Of a stretch of 48,496 nt of DNA, positions 18,122 to 27,681 are shown piece after piece. Source of the DNA: Thermoanaerobacterium saccharolyticum. GTDB lineage: Bacteria > Bacillota > Thermoanaerobacteria > Thermoanaerobacterales > Thermoanaerobacteraceae. The notes below the pieces were generated by a model, which had not been told where the DNA came from, searched no databases, and saw only the letters and a program-made list of their open reading frames with translations. The translations under genes were made by a program, and so were the position numbers. The stretch is from contig NZ_BBKT01000033.1 in NCBI RefSeq assembly GCF_000747665.1, forward strand, positions 1 through 48,496. Direction: 5' to 3'. Position 1 is the stretch's first letter, and the number at the start of each line of letters is the position of its first letter.

Positions 18122-20239
18122 ATGAAATTGAATAGAAAACTTATAAAATATCTACCTGTATTATTTCTTGCATCCAGCGTACTAAGTGGATGTGCCAACA
18201 ATAATATATCAAACATTAAAATTGAGAGATTGAATAATGTACAAGCAGTAAATGGCCCTGGAGAGGCCGATACATGGGCAAAAGCTCAGAAACAAGGTGT
18301 AGGGACTGCAAACAACTATACTTCCAAAGTGTGGTTTACCCTTGCGGACGGAGCGATATCTGAGGTTTACTATCCGACTATAGATACTGCTGATGTAAAA
18401 GATATTAAATTTTTTGTGACAGATGGAAAAACGTTTGTCTCAGATGAGACAAACGACACAATAAGCAAAGTCGAAAAGTTCACTGAAAAATCGTTGGGAT
18501 ATAAAATCATTAACACAGATAAAGGTGGGAGATATAAGATAACTAAAGAAGTATTTACTGATGTAAAGAGGAATTCTCTCATAATTAAGACGAAATTTGA
18601 AGCCTTAAAAGGCAATATTGATGACTACAGGCTTTACGTAATGTATGATCCTCATGTAAAAAATCAGGGCAAATACAATGAAGGATATGCAGTTAAGGCA
18701 AATGGCAATGTTGCGCTAATTGCTGAAAGAGATGGGATTTATACTGCATTGTCATCTGATATAGGCTGGAAAAAGTATTCGATAGGGTATTATAAAGTAA
18801 ATGACATTGAGACTGATCTGTATAAAAACATGCAAATGACTTACAACTACGACAATGCAAGAGGCAACATCATAGAAGGTGCTGAGATAGATCTTAAGAA
18901 AAACAGCCAATTTGAAATTGTATTGTCTTTTGGACAAAGTGAAGATGAGGCAGTAAGAACAAACATGGAAACATTAAATGATAATTATGACAGTTTGAAA
19001 AAGGCATATATAGATGAATGGGAGAAATATTGCAATAACCTTAATGACTTTGGCGGAAAAGCAAATTCACTGTATTTCAATAGCATGATGATATTAAAGG
19101 CCAGTGAGGACAAAACTAATAAGGGTGCTTATATAGCATCGCTATCTATCCCATGGGGTGATGGCCAAGAAGATGACAATATCGGTGGTTACCATCTTGT
19201 ATGGTCAAGAGATCTATATCATGTAGCAAATGCATTTATTGTTGCTGGTGATACTGATTCGGCAAACAGAGCGCTGGATTATCTAGTCAAGGTGGTAAAA
19301 GACAATGGCATGATTCCACAAAATACATGGATAAATGGGAAGCCTTATTGGACAGGCATACAGCTTGATGAGCAGGCAGACCCAATAATATTAAGCTACA
19401 GGCTTAAAAGATACGATCTCTATGAAAGCCTTGTTAAGCCTCTGGCAGATTTCATCATAAAAATAGGCCCTAAGACGGGACAGGAAAGATGGGAAGAAAT
19501 AGGTGGATATTCACCAGCAACACTGGCTTCAGAAGTAGCAGGACTTACGTGTGCTGCGTATATAGCTCAAGAAAATAAAGATTTTGAATCTGCTAAAAAG
19601 TATCAAGAAAAGGCGGACAACTGGCAAAAGCTTATAGACAGCCTAACTTACACAGAAAAAGGTCCTTTGGGAAATAGTCAATACTATATAAGGATAGCGG
19701 GACTTCCAGATCCAAATGCGGATTTCATGATAAGCCTGGCAAATGGTGGTGGTGTATACGACCAAAAAGAAATCGTGGACCCAAGTTTTTTGGAGCTTGT
19801 AAGGCTTGGAGTAAAATCAGCAGATGACCCTAAAATACTAAATACTCTAAAAGTCGTAGATGAAACAATAAAAGTCAATACCCCGAAAGGACCGTCATGG
19901 TACAGGTACAATCATGATGGATATGGTGAGATGTCTAAGACAGAACTATATCATGGAACAGGAAAGGGAAGATTGTGGCCACTGCTTACAGGTGAGAGAG
20001 GCATGTACGAGATTGCTGCAGGAAAAGATGCAACATCTTATGTAAAAGCTATGGAGAACTTTGCAAACGAAAGCGGTATAATATCTGAGCAAGTATGGGA
20101 AGATACTGGACTTCCTACAGATTCAGCATCACCGCTTAATTGGGCACATGCCGAATACGTAATATTATTTGCATCGAATATAGAACATAAAGTGCTTGAT
20201 ATGCCAGATATCGTTTATAAAAGGTATGCTTCGAAGTGA
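18122..20239 (+). CDS. cga: Glucoamylase (GH15), lipoprotein
   Basis: Releases glucose from the non-reducing ends of starch and maltodextrins. The 705-residue protein starts with a lipoprotein signal: positive N-terminus, hydrophobic stretch and lipobox LSGC with Cys24, so it should be anchored on the outer face of the membrane. A beta-sandwich domain (to about residue 290) precedes the (alpha/alpha)6 barrel with GGYHLVWSRDLYHVANAF, GMIPQNTW, WEEIGGYSPAT and SEQVWEDTGLPTDSASPLNWAHAEY. It is close to the T. thermosaccharolyticum glucoamylase as I remember it. ATG 18122 is chosen although ggagg is only 2 bases upstream; TTG 18128 is an alternative. The gene has its own promoter and terminator. 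Confidence 0.95.
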   Translation: MKLNRKLIKYLPVLFLASSVLSGCANNNISNIKIERLNNVQAVNGPGEADTWAKAQKQGVGTANNYTSKVWFTLADGAISEVYYPTIDTADVKDIKFFVTDGKTFVSDETNDTISKVEKFTEKSLGYKIINTDKGGRYKITKEVFTDVKRNSLIIKTKFEALKGNIDDYRLYVMYDPHVKNQGKYNEGYAVKANGNVALIAERDGIYTALSSDIGWKKYSIGYYKVNDIETDLYKNMQMTYNYDNARGNIIEGAEIDLKKNSQFEIVLSFGQSEDEAVRTNMETLNDNYDSLKKAYIDEWEKYCNNLNDFGGKANSLYFNSMMILKASEDKTNKGAYIASLSIPWGDGQEDDNIGGYHLVWSRDLYHVANAFIVAGDTDSANRALDYLVKVVKDNGMIPQNTWINGKPYWTGIQLDEQADPIILSYRLKRYDLYESLVKPLADFIIKIGPKTGQERWEEIGGYSPATLASEVAGLTCAAYIAQENKDFESAKKYQEKADNWQKLIDSLTYTEKGPLGNSQYYIRIAGLPDPNADFMISLANGGGVYDQKEIVDPSFLELVRLGVKSADDPKILNTLKVVDETIKVNTPKGPSWYRYNHDGYGEMSKTELYHGTGKGRLWPLLTGERGMYEIAAGKDATSYVKAMENFANESGIISEQVWEDTGLPTDSASPLNWAHAEYVILFASNIEHKVLDMPDIVYKRYASK

Positions 20240-20242
20240 TAC

Positions 20243-20284
20243 ACAGATTTTCCGGATGACTATATCCGGGAAATCTGTTTTTCA
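20243..20284 (+). terminator. Terminator after glucoamylase
   Basis: A long stem, acagattt-tccgga / tccggg-aaatctgt, is followed by a T-run. Confidence 0.9.
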
Positions 20285-20340
20285 TTGCTTAAATAGAGTA
20301 TAATTGTGTATGTGAAAATATTAATTTGGAGTGATAATTG

Positions 20341-21708
20341 TTGCAAAATGTAAACATTGGCGATATATACGAAGTATGCATTGACAATATGGCGCATGAA
20401 GGACAGGGCGTCGGAAGGCTTAATGGAATTGCGGTTTTTGTAAAAGGCGCTTTAAAAGGAGAAAAGGTATTAGCCCAAATAGATGAAAAACACAAAAATT
20501 ACTTAAATGCACATGTGGAAAAAATATTAGAGCAATCACAGGAAAGAATTATGCCTAAATGCCAATATGCTGATAAATGTGGAGGCTGTACGCTTCAGCA
20601 TTTAAGCTATAGTGGACAGTTAGAATTTAAAAAACATGTTGTTGAAGAAAGCTTGAAAAGAATTGGGAAAATTGATGCTTCTGTATTTGATACGATAGGC
20701 ATGTCTAATCCACTGCATTACAGGGATAAAGCGGAATATCCATTGAGCTTTAGAGATGGCGTGGTAGAAAGTGGATTTTACGCATCTAAATCACATGAAG
20801 TGATTGGCATAAATTCTTGCATGATTCAAAATAGTGTCAGTGTCGATGCGATGAAAACTGTGGTAGAATGGGCAAACGACTATAAAATTACGGTTTATGA
20901 CAAAAAAACTGGGAAAGGGCTTTTAAGGCATGTGATAACAAAGATTGGTTTTGCAACAAAAGAAGTCATGGTTATCGTTGTGGCAGATGGCAGAGACATT
21001 CCACACAAAAAAGAACTTGTAAACCAACTTAAAAGAAATATTGAAAACTTAAAAAGCGTTGTTTTAAATGTAAATAGAAGCAACGGAAAACAAGTCATGG
21101 GTAACGAAAATATTGTCATATATGGTGATGATTATATTACTGATTTTATTGAGGACAAAAAATTTGAAATATCTCCTTTGTCGTTCTTTCAAGTAAATCC
21201 CATTCAGACTAAAGTATTGTATGAGAAAGCGTTGGAATATGCAGATTTAAAAGGTGATGAAACCCTCTTTGATGTGTACTGTGGCATAGGTACGATATCG
21301 ATATTTTTTGCAGAACATGCAAGAAAAGTCTATGGGATAGAGATAATACCAGATGCTGTAGAAGACGCGAAGCGAAATGCAGCCATAAACGGAATATATA
21401 ATGCAGAATTCATTGCTGGAAAAGCAGAAGATGTCATGAAAGAACTATGTAATAAAGGTTTAAAGCCAGATATCGCAGTGTTTGATCCTCCGAGGAGAGG
21501 ATTAGACAAAGATGTTGTAGAAGCATCGATAAAGATGAATCCTGAAAAAATAATTTACGTCACCTGTAACCCGACTACATTGGCAAGGGATTTAAGGATT
21601 TTTGAAGACAATGGATATAAAACAAAGAAAGTACAACCAGTTGACATGTTTCCATACACACATCATGTGGAGTGTGTGGTGTTGATGACAAATGTAAAAA
21701 ACAAATAA
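20341..21708 (+). CDS. rlmD: 23S rRNA (uracil-5-)-methyltransferase, RlmD/RlmCD type
   Basis: SAM-dependent RNA m5U methyltransferase. An N-terminal TRAM domain (about 1-60, GQGVGRLNGIAVFVKGAL) precedes a four-cysteine iron-sulphur motif (CQYADKCGGCTLQH near residue 75). The methyltransferase part has DVYCGIGTISIFFA, DPPRRGLDKDV and the catalytic-cysteine loop YVTCNPTTLARDL. The C-terminus ends with the conserved MFPYTHHVECVVLM. The start is TTG 20341 or TTG 20338; ggagtga lies 6 bases before 20341. The 3' end of this gene (rumA in older usage) is a known integration site for integrative elements, and foreign DNA begins right after it. Confidence 0.9.
   Translation: MQNVNIGDIYEVCIDNMAHEGQGVGRLNGIAVFVKGALKGEKVLAQIDEKHKNYLNAHVEKILEQSQERIMPKCQYADKCGGCTLQHLSYSGQLEFKKHVVEESLKRIGKIDASVFDTIGMSNPLHYRDKAEYPLSFRDGVVESGFYASKSHEVIGINSCMIQNSVSVDAMKTVVEWANDYKITVYDKKTGKGLLRHVITKIGFATKEVMVIVVADGRDIPHKKELVNQLKRNIENLKSVVLNVNRSNGKQVMGNENIVIYGDDYITDFIEDKKFEISPLSFFQVNPIQTKVLYEKALEYADLKGDETLFDVYCGIGTISIFFAEHARKVYGIEIIPDAVEDAKRNAAINGIYNAEFIAGKAEDVMKELCNKGLKPDIAVFDPPRRGLDKDVVEASIKMNPEKIIYVTCNPTTLARDLRIFEDNGYKTKKVQPVDMFPYTHHVECVVLMTNVKNK
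21661..21690 (+). other. Candidate attachment site in the 3' end of rlmD
   Basis: The codons for HHVECVVL at the end of rlmD (catcatgtggagtgtgtggt) correspond to the segment recalled as the attB core of rumA-targeting integrative elements in streptococci. The GC-rich island begins about 20 bases after the stop codon. I did not find the matching second copy within the window, so this remains a suggestion. Confidence 0.3.
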
Positions 21709-21751
21709 GCGCCTGAAAAATGGCTTAAATTCAGGGTTTTCCGACGATTTG

Positions 21752-21869
21752 CCGCCCGCCGAAAATGTGCTTTCCAGCAGCGGAGATACCGGGAAGCCCT
21801 GTATTTTTATGTGTGTAATTGTTCACGGAAACACATCCACAGCCTTTCGGGGCGGATTTTGGCGGGCGG
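21752..21869. repeat. Long inverted repeat in the island's leading intergenic region
   Basis: The arms cgcccgccgaaaat (about 21753-21766) and attttggcgggcg (about 21857-21869) can pair with one bulged base across an insert of about 90 bases. A second pair, cgagattt (21890-21897) / aaatctcg (21968-21975), follows. GC content is far above that of the preceding chromosome. The stretch 21709-21955 has no convincing gene. It may be an end or transfer region of a lost mobile element. Confidence 0.45.
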
Positions 21870-21955
21870 GGTTGTGTAGACGGAAAAGACGAGATTTGAA
21901 AGTTGAACTAAAAGCGCAAAACCATTAAATTTACGCTTACTTAAAAAACAACTGC

Positions 21956-21984
21956 TTGCATATTTCTAAATCTCGAAATATACT
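21956..21984 (+). promoter_or_regulatory. Promoter of the HTH/two-component operon
   Basis: TTGCAT (21956-21961) and TATACT (21979-21984) are separated by 17 bases and lie 34 bases before the HTH start codon. Confidence 0.65.
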
Positions 21985-22017
21985 ACTGGCATATAAAAAA
22001 ATATGGGTGGTGCATTG

Positions 22018-22188
22018 ATGGAATATTTAACGGTTAAAGAAGCAGGAGAAAAATGGGGAATTACTGGACGGATGGTAAGTTATTATTGTACCTCCGGGCG
22101 TATTAAAGGAGCTGTTAAAAAAGGAAACTTATGGCTTATTCCAAAAGATGCAAAAAAACCCGAAGACGGGAGAAGAAAAGGAGGATGA
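22018..22188 (+). CDS. Small helix-turn-helix DNA-binding protein
   Basis: A 56-residue protein that is essentially a MerR/excisionase-type HTH (YLTVKEAGEKWGITGRMVSYYC, then RIKGAVKKGNLWLIPKDAKKP). Such stand-alone HTH proteins are frequent in clostridial mobile elements. ATG 22018 is preferred to 22003 because ggtggtg lies 5 bases upstream. The stop is directly followed by the response regulator, so it is the first gene of that operon and may modulate it or act as an excisionase relic. Confidence 0.75.
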   Translation: MEYLTVKEAGEKWGITGRMVSYYCTSGRIKGAVKKGNLWLIPKDAKKPEDGRRKGG

Positions 22189-22194
22189 ATGAAA

Positions 22195-22881
22195 ATGAAT
22201 CATGTTCTTTTGGTTGAAGACGACCTAAGCATTATTGACGGACTTGAATTTTCGCTTCAAAAAAACGGCTTCAATGTCGACGTCGCCAGAACGGTGAAAG
22301 AAGCATTTCTTGCTCTTAATGATAAAACCTATGACTTGCTGATTATTGACCTGGCTTTGCCTGATGGAAGCGGATTTGATATATGCAAAAAAGTGCGCCG
22401 GTCATCTCATGTGCCGATTATTTTTTTAACGGCCTCCGACGAAGAAGTAAATATTGTTATGGGATTGGATATGGGAGGTGATGATTATATTACCAAACCC
22501 TTTAAGCTCAACGAACTGATTTCAAGAATCAATGCGCTGCTGCGGCGCGCAAAGCTTTCAAACTGCACGCAGCATGAGATTGCATCCAACGGAATAACTG
22601 TCAAACTTTTGGAAAATCGTGTATGGAAGGATAACCGCGAGATTGAACTCACTGCTTCCGAATACAGGCTATTATGCCTGCTGATGCAGCACCCGGGCAG
22701 TATTTTAACCAGGGAAATGATATTGGACAGGTTGTGGGATCATAACGGCAACTTTATTGACGATAATACCCTGTCCGTTTATGTGCGCAGACTTCGCGAG
22801 AAAATTGAGGATGACCCTGAAAATCCGGTGTTTTTGCTGACGGCGCGAGGTCTTGGTTATCGCTGGAATATTGTAAGGTGA
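22195..22881 (+). CDS. OmpR-family response regulator
   Basis: A 228-residue two-component regulator. The receiver domain has the acidic pair in LLVEDD, the phospho-acceptor Asp52 (IIDLALPDG) and Lys101 (YITKPFK). The C-terminal winged helix includes LTASEYRLLCLLMQHPG and DDNTLSVYVRRLREKIEDDP with RGLGYRW. ATG 22195 is preferred to 22189 on spacing from aaggagg. It is followed by its sensor kinase and an ABC exporter, the common layout of antimicrobial-peptide response systems in Firmicutes. Its likely operator occurs twice in the island (24131-24158 and 27367-27394). Confidence 0.92.
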   Translation: MNHVLLVEDDLSIIDGLEFSLQKNGFNVDVARTVKEAFLALNDKTYDLLIIDLALPDGSGFDICKKVRRSSHVPIIFLTASDEEVNIVMGLDMGGDDYITKPFKLNELISRINALLRRAKLSNCTQHEIASNGITVKLLENRVWKDNREIELTASEYRLLCLLMQHPGSILTREMILDRLWDHNGNFIDDNTLSVYVRRLREKIEDDPENPVFLLTARGLGYRWNIVR

Positions 22882-22890
22882 GTGGATTTT

Positions 22891-24135
22891 ATGAAGATTT
22901 TTTTGAATAAAGAGGTAAAACTGCTTTTTATAGTGTTGGGCGTTTTTTCCTTTTTTTTAATAGCATCGGGACTTTTGGCTGCAAGAATGGCTGCGGATGA
23001 CTATAAGCAGAAAATGATTGCCCACGATTATAAAATCGCAGGATATTTGACAGAAAACGGTGTGGACAAATCACTGGTCATGCGTGCATTTACGGCGGAA
23101 AAAACAAACGGGAATGCGGAAACGGGCCAAAAGCTGCTTCAAAAGGCAGGATACAGCGATGCTGTTCAAAACTATCTTCTCCCGGATATAGAGCGCTTTT
23201 ACCAAAAGCATGCCGCCATACTGCTGATTATTTTGATTATGTTTTCCATAACGACGAGTGCGGCTGTCTTGCTTTTTGTTTTGCGCTACTATAAAAGGAT
23301 TGAAGAAGCGGAATTAAGACTGCGCGATTTTATGGCAGGAAACATAAGCATCCGTTTGGACGAATACAAGGAAGGCGGTTTATCCAGGCTTTTTGCGGCG
23401 GTCAATTTAATGGCTACTTCGCAGGCTGCCCATATTGAAAAAGAAAAACATGGCAGGGAATTCCTGAAGGATACCATTTCAGATATATCGCATCAGATAA
23501 AGACGCCTCTGGCCGCACTGAGGATGTATAACGAAATCATACAAAATGAGAAAACCGGAAATAGTGTCGTAGACAATTTTACCATGAAAATCGACCGTGA
23601 AATATCAAGAATAGAGTCGCTGATCCTGAATCTTCTGAAACTGGCACGATTGGATGCCGGTTCCATACAGTTGGAAATGTCGGAGCAAAAGGTAAAGGAG
23701 TTTCTCGAGGAGGTTTTGAAAGGTTTTAGCACCAGGGCGAAAATGGAAGGCAAAGAATTAATACTTAGCTGCGATGAGCATATCGCCATGAATTTCGACC
23801 CGGAATGGCTGATGGAAGCAATCGGGAACATCATAAAAAATGCGCTGGATCATACAGGGCCTCAAAATAAAATTGAAGTGTATTGCAGCGAAACTCCCGT
23901 ATCAGTCCAGATTACAATCAAAGACAACGGGGCGGGAATTCATCCCGAGGATATACATCATATATTCAAAAGATTTTACAGAAGCCGTTTTTTAAAGGAA
24001 AAACAAGGGATTGGAATTGGGCTTGCCCTGTCAAAGAGCATCATTGAAAAACACGGGGGCACCATTACGGTTCAAAGCGAACTTGGGAGAGGGGCCGCGT
24101 TCAATTTAATCTTTCCGAAGCTTTCAAAACTGTAA
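22891..24135 (+). CDS. Membrane sensor histidine kinase
   Basis: A 414-residue kinase. Two transmembrane segments (about 10-31 and 108-131) flank an extracytoplasmic part of about 75 residues, so it is larger than the loop-less BceS-type kinases. A short HAMP-like segment precedes the HisKA domain with His201 (DISHQIKTPLAALR). The ATPase domain shows NIIKNALDHT, DNGAGI and GIGIGLALSKSI. ATG 22891 has aaggtgag 8 bases upstream; GTG 22882 is possible. It likely phosphorylates the upstream regulator. The signal is unknown. Confidence 0.9.
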   Translation: MKIFLNKEVKLLFIVLGVFSFFLIASGLLAARMAADDYKQKMIAHDYKIAGYLTENGVDKSLVMRAFTAEKTNGNAETGQKLLQKAGYSDAVQNYLLPDIERFYQKHAAILLIILIMFSITTSAAVLLFVLRYYKRIEEAELRLRDFMAGNISIRLDEYKEGGLSRLFAAVNLMATSQAAHIEKEKHGREFLKDTISDISHQIKTPLAALRMYNEIIQNEKTGNSVVDNFTMKIDREISRIESLILNLLKLARLDAGSIQLEMSEQKVKEFLEEVLKGFSTRAKMEGKELILSCDEHIAMNFDPEWLMEAIGNIIKNALDHTGPQNKIEVYCSETPVSVQITIKDNGAGIHPEDIHHIFKRFYRSRFLKEKQGIGIGLALSKSIIEKHGGTITVQSELGRGAAFNLIFPKLSKL

Positions 24136-24158
24136 GGCGTCATTCACCTGAGAGTAAG
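24131..24158 (+). promoter_or_regulatory. Putative response-regulator operator, copy 1
   Basis: Pattern TGTAAGG-N4-ATTCACCT-N4-GTAAG. It overlaps the kinase stop codon and ends 10 bases before TATACT (24169-24174), which lacks a -35 box. An activator-dependent promoter for the ABC exporter is inferred. The same pattern recurs at 27367-27394. Confidence 0.6.
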
Positions 24159-24200
24159 AAAGGAGAGGTATACTTATCAAAAAAACAAGGGGTGGTTTGT

Positions 24201-24884
24201 TTGAAAGTATTGATAACCGAAAATTTATGCAAAACCTATGGCGCAGGAGAAACAGAAGTAGAAGCTCTTAAAAATGTTTCATTTTCTGTTTCAAAAGGAG
24301 AGTTTATAGCAATCGTCGGACCGTCCGGTTCAGGAAAAAGCACCTTATTGAATCTTATCGGTGCGTTGGACACGCCGACTTCCGGCAAGGTGTTTCTTGA
24401 CGGAAAAGACGTTTTTGCAATGAAAGAAAAGGAACTGTCGGTTTTCCGCAGGAGGAACATCGGATTTGTCTTTCAGGCATACAATCTTGTTCCGGAACTT
24501 AATGTGGAGGAAAATATAATTTTGCCTTTACTGCTTGATTACCGAAAGCCGGAAAAAAAATATATTGATGAACTGCTGAACGTATTAGGGCTTTCGGAAA
24601 GAAGACTCCATTTGCCTCACCAGCTTTCGGGAGGTCAGCAGCAGCGCGTTGCCATTGCACGGGCATTGGCGACCAGACCTGCGATAATATTGGCGGATGA
24701 GCCAACCGGAAACCTGGATTCCCAAAACAGCCGGGATGTAATCAACCTGATGAAAATGTCTGTTGAAAAGTATGAGCAGACACTTATCATGATTACGCAC
24801 AATCAGAACTTTGCGTCATTTGCCGACCGGGTGCTGAATGTGGAGGACGGCGTTGTCACGGAGTTGGGAGGGGGGCAAAGATGA
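24201..24884 (+). CDS. ABC exporter ATPase (LolD/MacB-like)
   Basis: A 227-residue ATPase of the MacB/LolD/BceA group. Walker A (GPSGSGKST, residues 40-48), the Q-loop (GFVFQAYNLVPELNVEENI), signature LSGGQQQR and Walker B (ILADEPTGN) are all intact. The best start is TTG 24201 with aaggggtgg 5 bases upstream. Its stop overlaps the permease start by four bases, so the two form one exporter. Location after a two-component pair suggests a role in peptide or lantibiotic resistance. Confidence 0.92.
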   Translation: MKVLITENLCKTYGAGETEVEALKNVSFSVSKGEFIAIVGPSGSGKSTLLNLIGALDTPTSGKVFLDGKDVFAMKEKELSVFRRRNIGFVFQAYNLVPELNVEENIILPLLLDYRKPEKKYIDELLNVLGLSERRLHLPHQLSGGQQQRVAIARALATRPAIILADEPTGNLDSQNSRDVINLMKMSVEKYEQTLIMITHNQNFASFADRVLNVEDGVVTELGGGQR

Positions 24885-27288
24885 ACAGCTATCTTTCAAT
24901 TGTTCCCAAGTATTTATTGGCACACAAAAAAAAAATCAAGGCTGGCAATAATCAGCGTTGCCATATCTGTTGCTCTGGTGACAGGCATATTCTCAATGCT
25001 GGACGCTTTATTAAAGTTTGAAAAAATACAGGTCATCCATGATTACGGGAATTTTCATATTGCCATAAAAAATGCATCCGAAGAAGAAATGCAGTTGATT
25101 CGCAGCCGTATTGACGTGCAAAACGCCGGACTGTGGATGGATTTTGGAAAGGCGCTGATAAACGGCAGGGAATGCGAACTGGGAGCCCTTGACCAGAACT
25201 TTGCGCCTGATATGAATGTTGAACTTACAGAGGGCAGATATCCGACTGAAAAAAATGAGCTGATGCTTGAGCAATGGGCCATGAAAGACCTCGGGTTGGA
25301 GGTGGACGACAGGGTTAATTTATCCGTTGACAATGGAACAGCAAAAGAATTTGTAATCAGTGGTGCTTACGCGGACTTAGGCTCCAGAAAAGCGGCAGGA
25401 ATTCCCGGGGTATTATTATCCGTCAGCAGTGCAAAAGAGCTGATAAATATAGAGAAGAATTATTACCTTGTGCTGTTTAAAGATCGCGTAAAAATTATGA
25501 AAGCGGAAGCTGAAATAAAGAAAGAATTAAACATACCAGATGATAGAGTTGAGCATAATGACCAGCTATTGGCCGTAATAGGACAAAGCACCAACAAGAC
25601 CGCCGTGGGAATTTATCAAACCGGAGCGATTTTATTCTGCATGGTTCTGATTGCCGGCATAATGATGATTTATAATACTTTTAATATTTCAGTGATGGAA
25701 AGAATTCGCCAATTTGGGCTTCTGCGATGCATCGGGGCATCCCGATCACAAATAAAGAAGATGGTTAAGAGGGAAGGTTTGCTTATCACGACAAAGGCAA
25801 TACCAATTGGGGTGATTGCAGGAATATTGGTAACTTTTCTGTGCTCGGCAATACTTAAATACTTTAACAGCAGCCTTTTCGGCGAGATACCGCTGTTTAA
25901 CCTCAGTATAATAGGAATTGCTGCGGGTGTTACGGTTGGAATGCTTACGGTATTTATTGCCTGCCATCTTCCGGCCAAAAAAGCTGCAAGCGTTTCTCCT
26001 ATAAATGCTGTAGTTGAAAATATTGGCATTAAAATTTTTAAGCAAAAAAAGCGGGGGTACTTAACTAAAATATTTCATGTGGAAACGGCCATGGGCATTA
26101 ACAATGCTTTCATGAAGAAAAAAACATTGTTTTTGATGTCATGCTCAATTGCCATAAGCATTATAATCTTCCTTGGGTTTCAGGTGTTTGTTGATTTTAT
26201 GCATTATTCCCTAAAAACGACAAAGCCTTATACTCCGGATATTTCGCTTACATCCGAGCAGGGCTTGGATAATTTATATGGAAAACTTTCTGGTTTGAGC
26301 GGCGTGAAAAAAGTTTACGGCAGGATGTTTGGCCATGTGGATGCCACCTTTGATGCCGCGAGACTGACTGAAGATTATAAAAAAAATTGTCGGGGACATT
26401 CAAAAAACCAATGACGGGCTGTTTATACCGCCTGAAAAATCCTGGCTGGTATCCTATGACCAAAATCAGCTGAATTGGGCAAAAACGGATCTGATCGCCG
26501 GAGAACTTTCTGAGGAAAAGCTGAATGAGCGCAATGGAATAATAGCCGTCGCATATCACATCAGGAAAGGCGTCAGCATGGAAACTGCCGCGCTAAAATT
26601 GGGAGATAAGGTTTATATCAAAACCCCTAATGGGACAAAAGAAATGACTATCATGGCTATCCTCAGCAAAGTTCCGTTCGGCGATTCCGTAAACTCATTG
26701 ACGACATTCGTGACCACCGAAAAGTTATTTAAGGAATTGACAGGAGAATCAGCGTTCAAGGTAATTGATATCCAGCTCAATAAATCAGGACAGAAGCAAA
26801 CCATTGACGAAATTAAGGGTTTGCTGGACAGTTCGGTTTTGTTCCATGATTACCGCCAGAAAAATGCGGAAATCAATCAGACATTTCTTACAATGGCCGT
26901 TTTTATATATGGCTTTGTTGGGGTTATTGCATTGATTGGCGCGCTGAACCTGATAAATACCATGTATACCAGCGTAGTCGCAAAAACTCGAAATTTGGGA
27001 GTTATGAGAGCTATAGGCATGTCAGGCAGCCAGCTTAATAAAATGGTGCTAGTGGAAGCGCTTGCATATTGCACAATAGGATATATTGCCGGATGCATTT
27101 TAGGCATAGCCCTGCAAAAGGCGCTTATTTACAATTTCCTGCCGCGGCTTGCTGCCACATGGACCTTTCCATTCATACAAATTCCGGTAATACTCGTCGT
27201 TATACTTTTGGTTACAATTATTTCAATTATTAGTCCGTTAAAGCGGATAAAATCAAAAGGAATTCCCGAAGTTATCGGATCGTTGTAA
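24881..27288 (+). pseudogene. FtsX/MacB-type ABC permease, two extra-A frameshifts
   Basis: The intact protein would be about 800 residues with FtsX-like modules at both halves: an N-terminal membrane segment (SRLAIISVAISVALVTGIF), a large extracellular domain, FtsX block 1 (MERIRQFGLLRCIGASRSQI), a middle membrane segment near nucleotides 26130-26200, a second extracellular domain and FtsX block 2 (TRNLGVMRAIGMSGSQL). Start ATG 24881 overlaps the ATPase gene. The frame is broken in A runs at about 24906-24915 (10 A) and 26379-26386 (8 A); removing one A at each joins all three frames. Partner of the upstream ATPase. It may be falsely broken. Confidence 0.8.
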
Positions 27289-27311
27289 AAATTTCAAATA
27301 TTGACAGATAT

Positions 27312-27353
27312 ATTAAAGACCGTTATTCGGCTTGTTGATTAACGGTCTTTAAT
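27312..27353 (+). terminator. Terminator after the permease
   Basis: A perfect 14-bp stem, attaaagaccgtta / taacggtctttaat, surrounds a 13-base loop and is followed by a T-rich stretch. It closes the regulator-exporter operon. Confidence 0.85.
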
Positions 27354-27366
27354 ATTCTTTCATTTT

Positions 27367-27394
27367 TGTAAGGTTGTATTCACCTTATGGTAAG
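27367..27394 (+). promoter_or_regulatory. Putative response-regulator operator, copy 2
   Basis: The same pattern as 24131-24158, with 20 of 28 positions identical, and again 10 bases before a -10-like hexamer (CATATT, 27405-27410). It lies after the terminator and points toward the AraC-type gene. The 270 bases between it and that gene show no convincing coding sequence. Confidence 0.55.
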
Positions 27395-27681
27395 GTTGCT
27401 GCTGCATATTAACAATAATATCTAATAATGAAACTCAGTGCGGAAGAGAAAGCATGGAATAGATAGATAGCAACTGCAATTATTACAACAAAAGAAAAGA
27501 TTCTCGTGCAACAAAAACTAAATATGAAAGAATATCCAGGCAGCATCTTGTTTGAAAACGGCATTTTACTTTCCCTGCTTTCAGATAAGCGTTACAATTT
27601 TAAGCTAGCAAAACCGTGCACTAAAAGAGAGGATTTTAATTTTTTATCGTGCTAAACTTGGTTAGGAAAGGGGGTGAAAGC

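Noticed and set aside
27395-27681. Short coding frame in the leader before the AraC gene
   Set aside because: Candidate starts lack ribosome sites and the frames are short and unlike any family I know.
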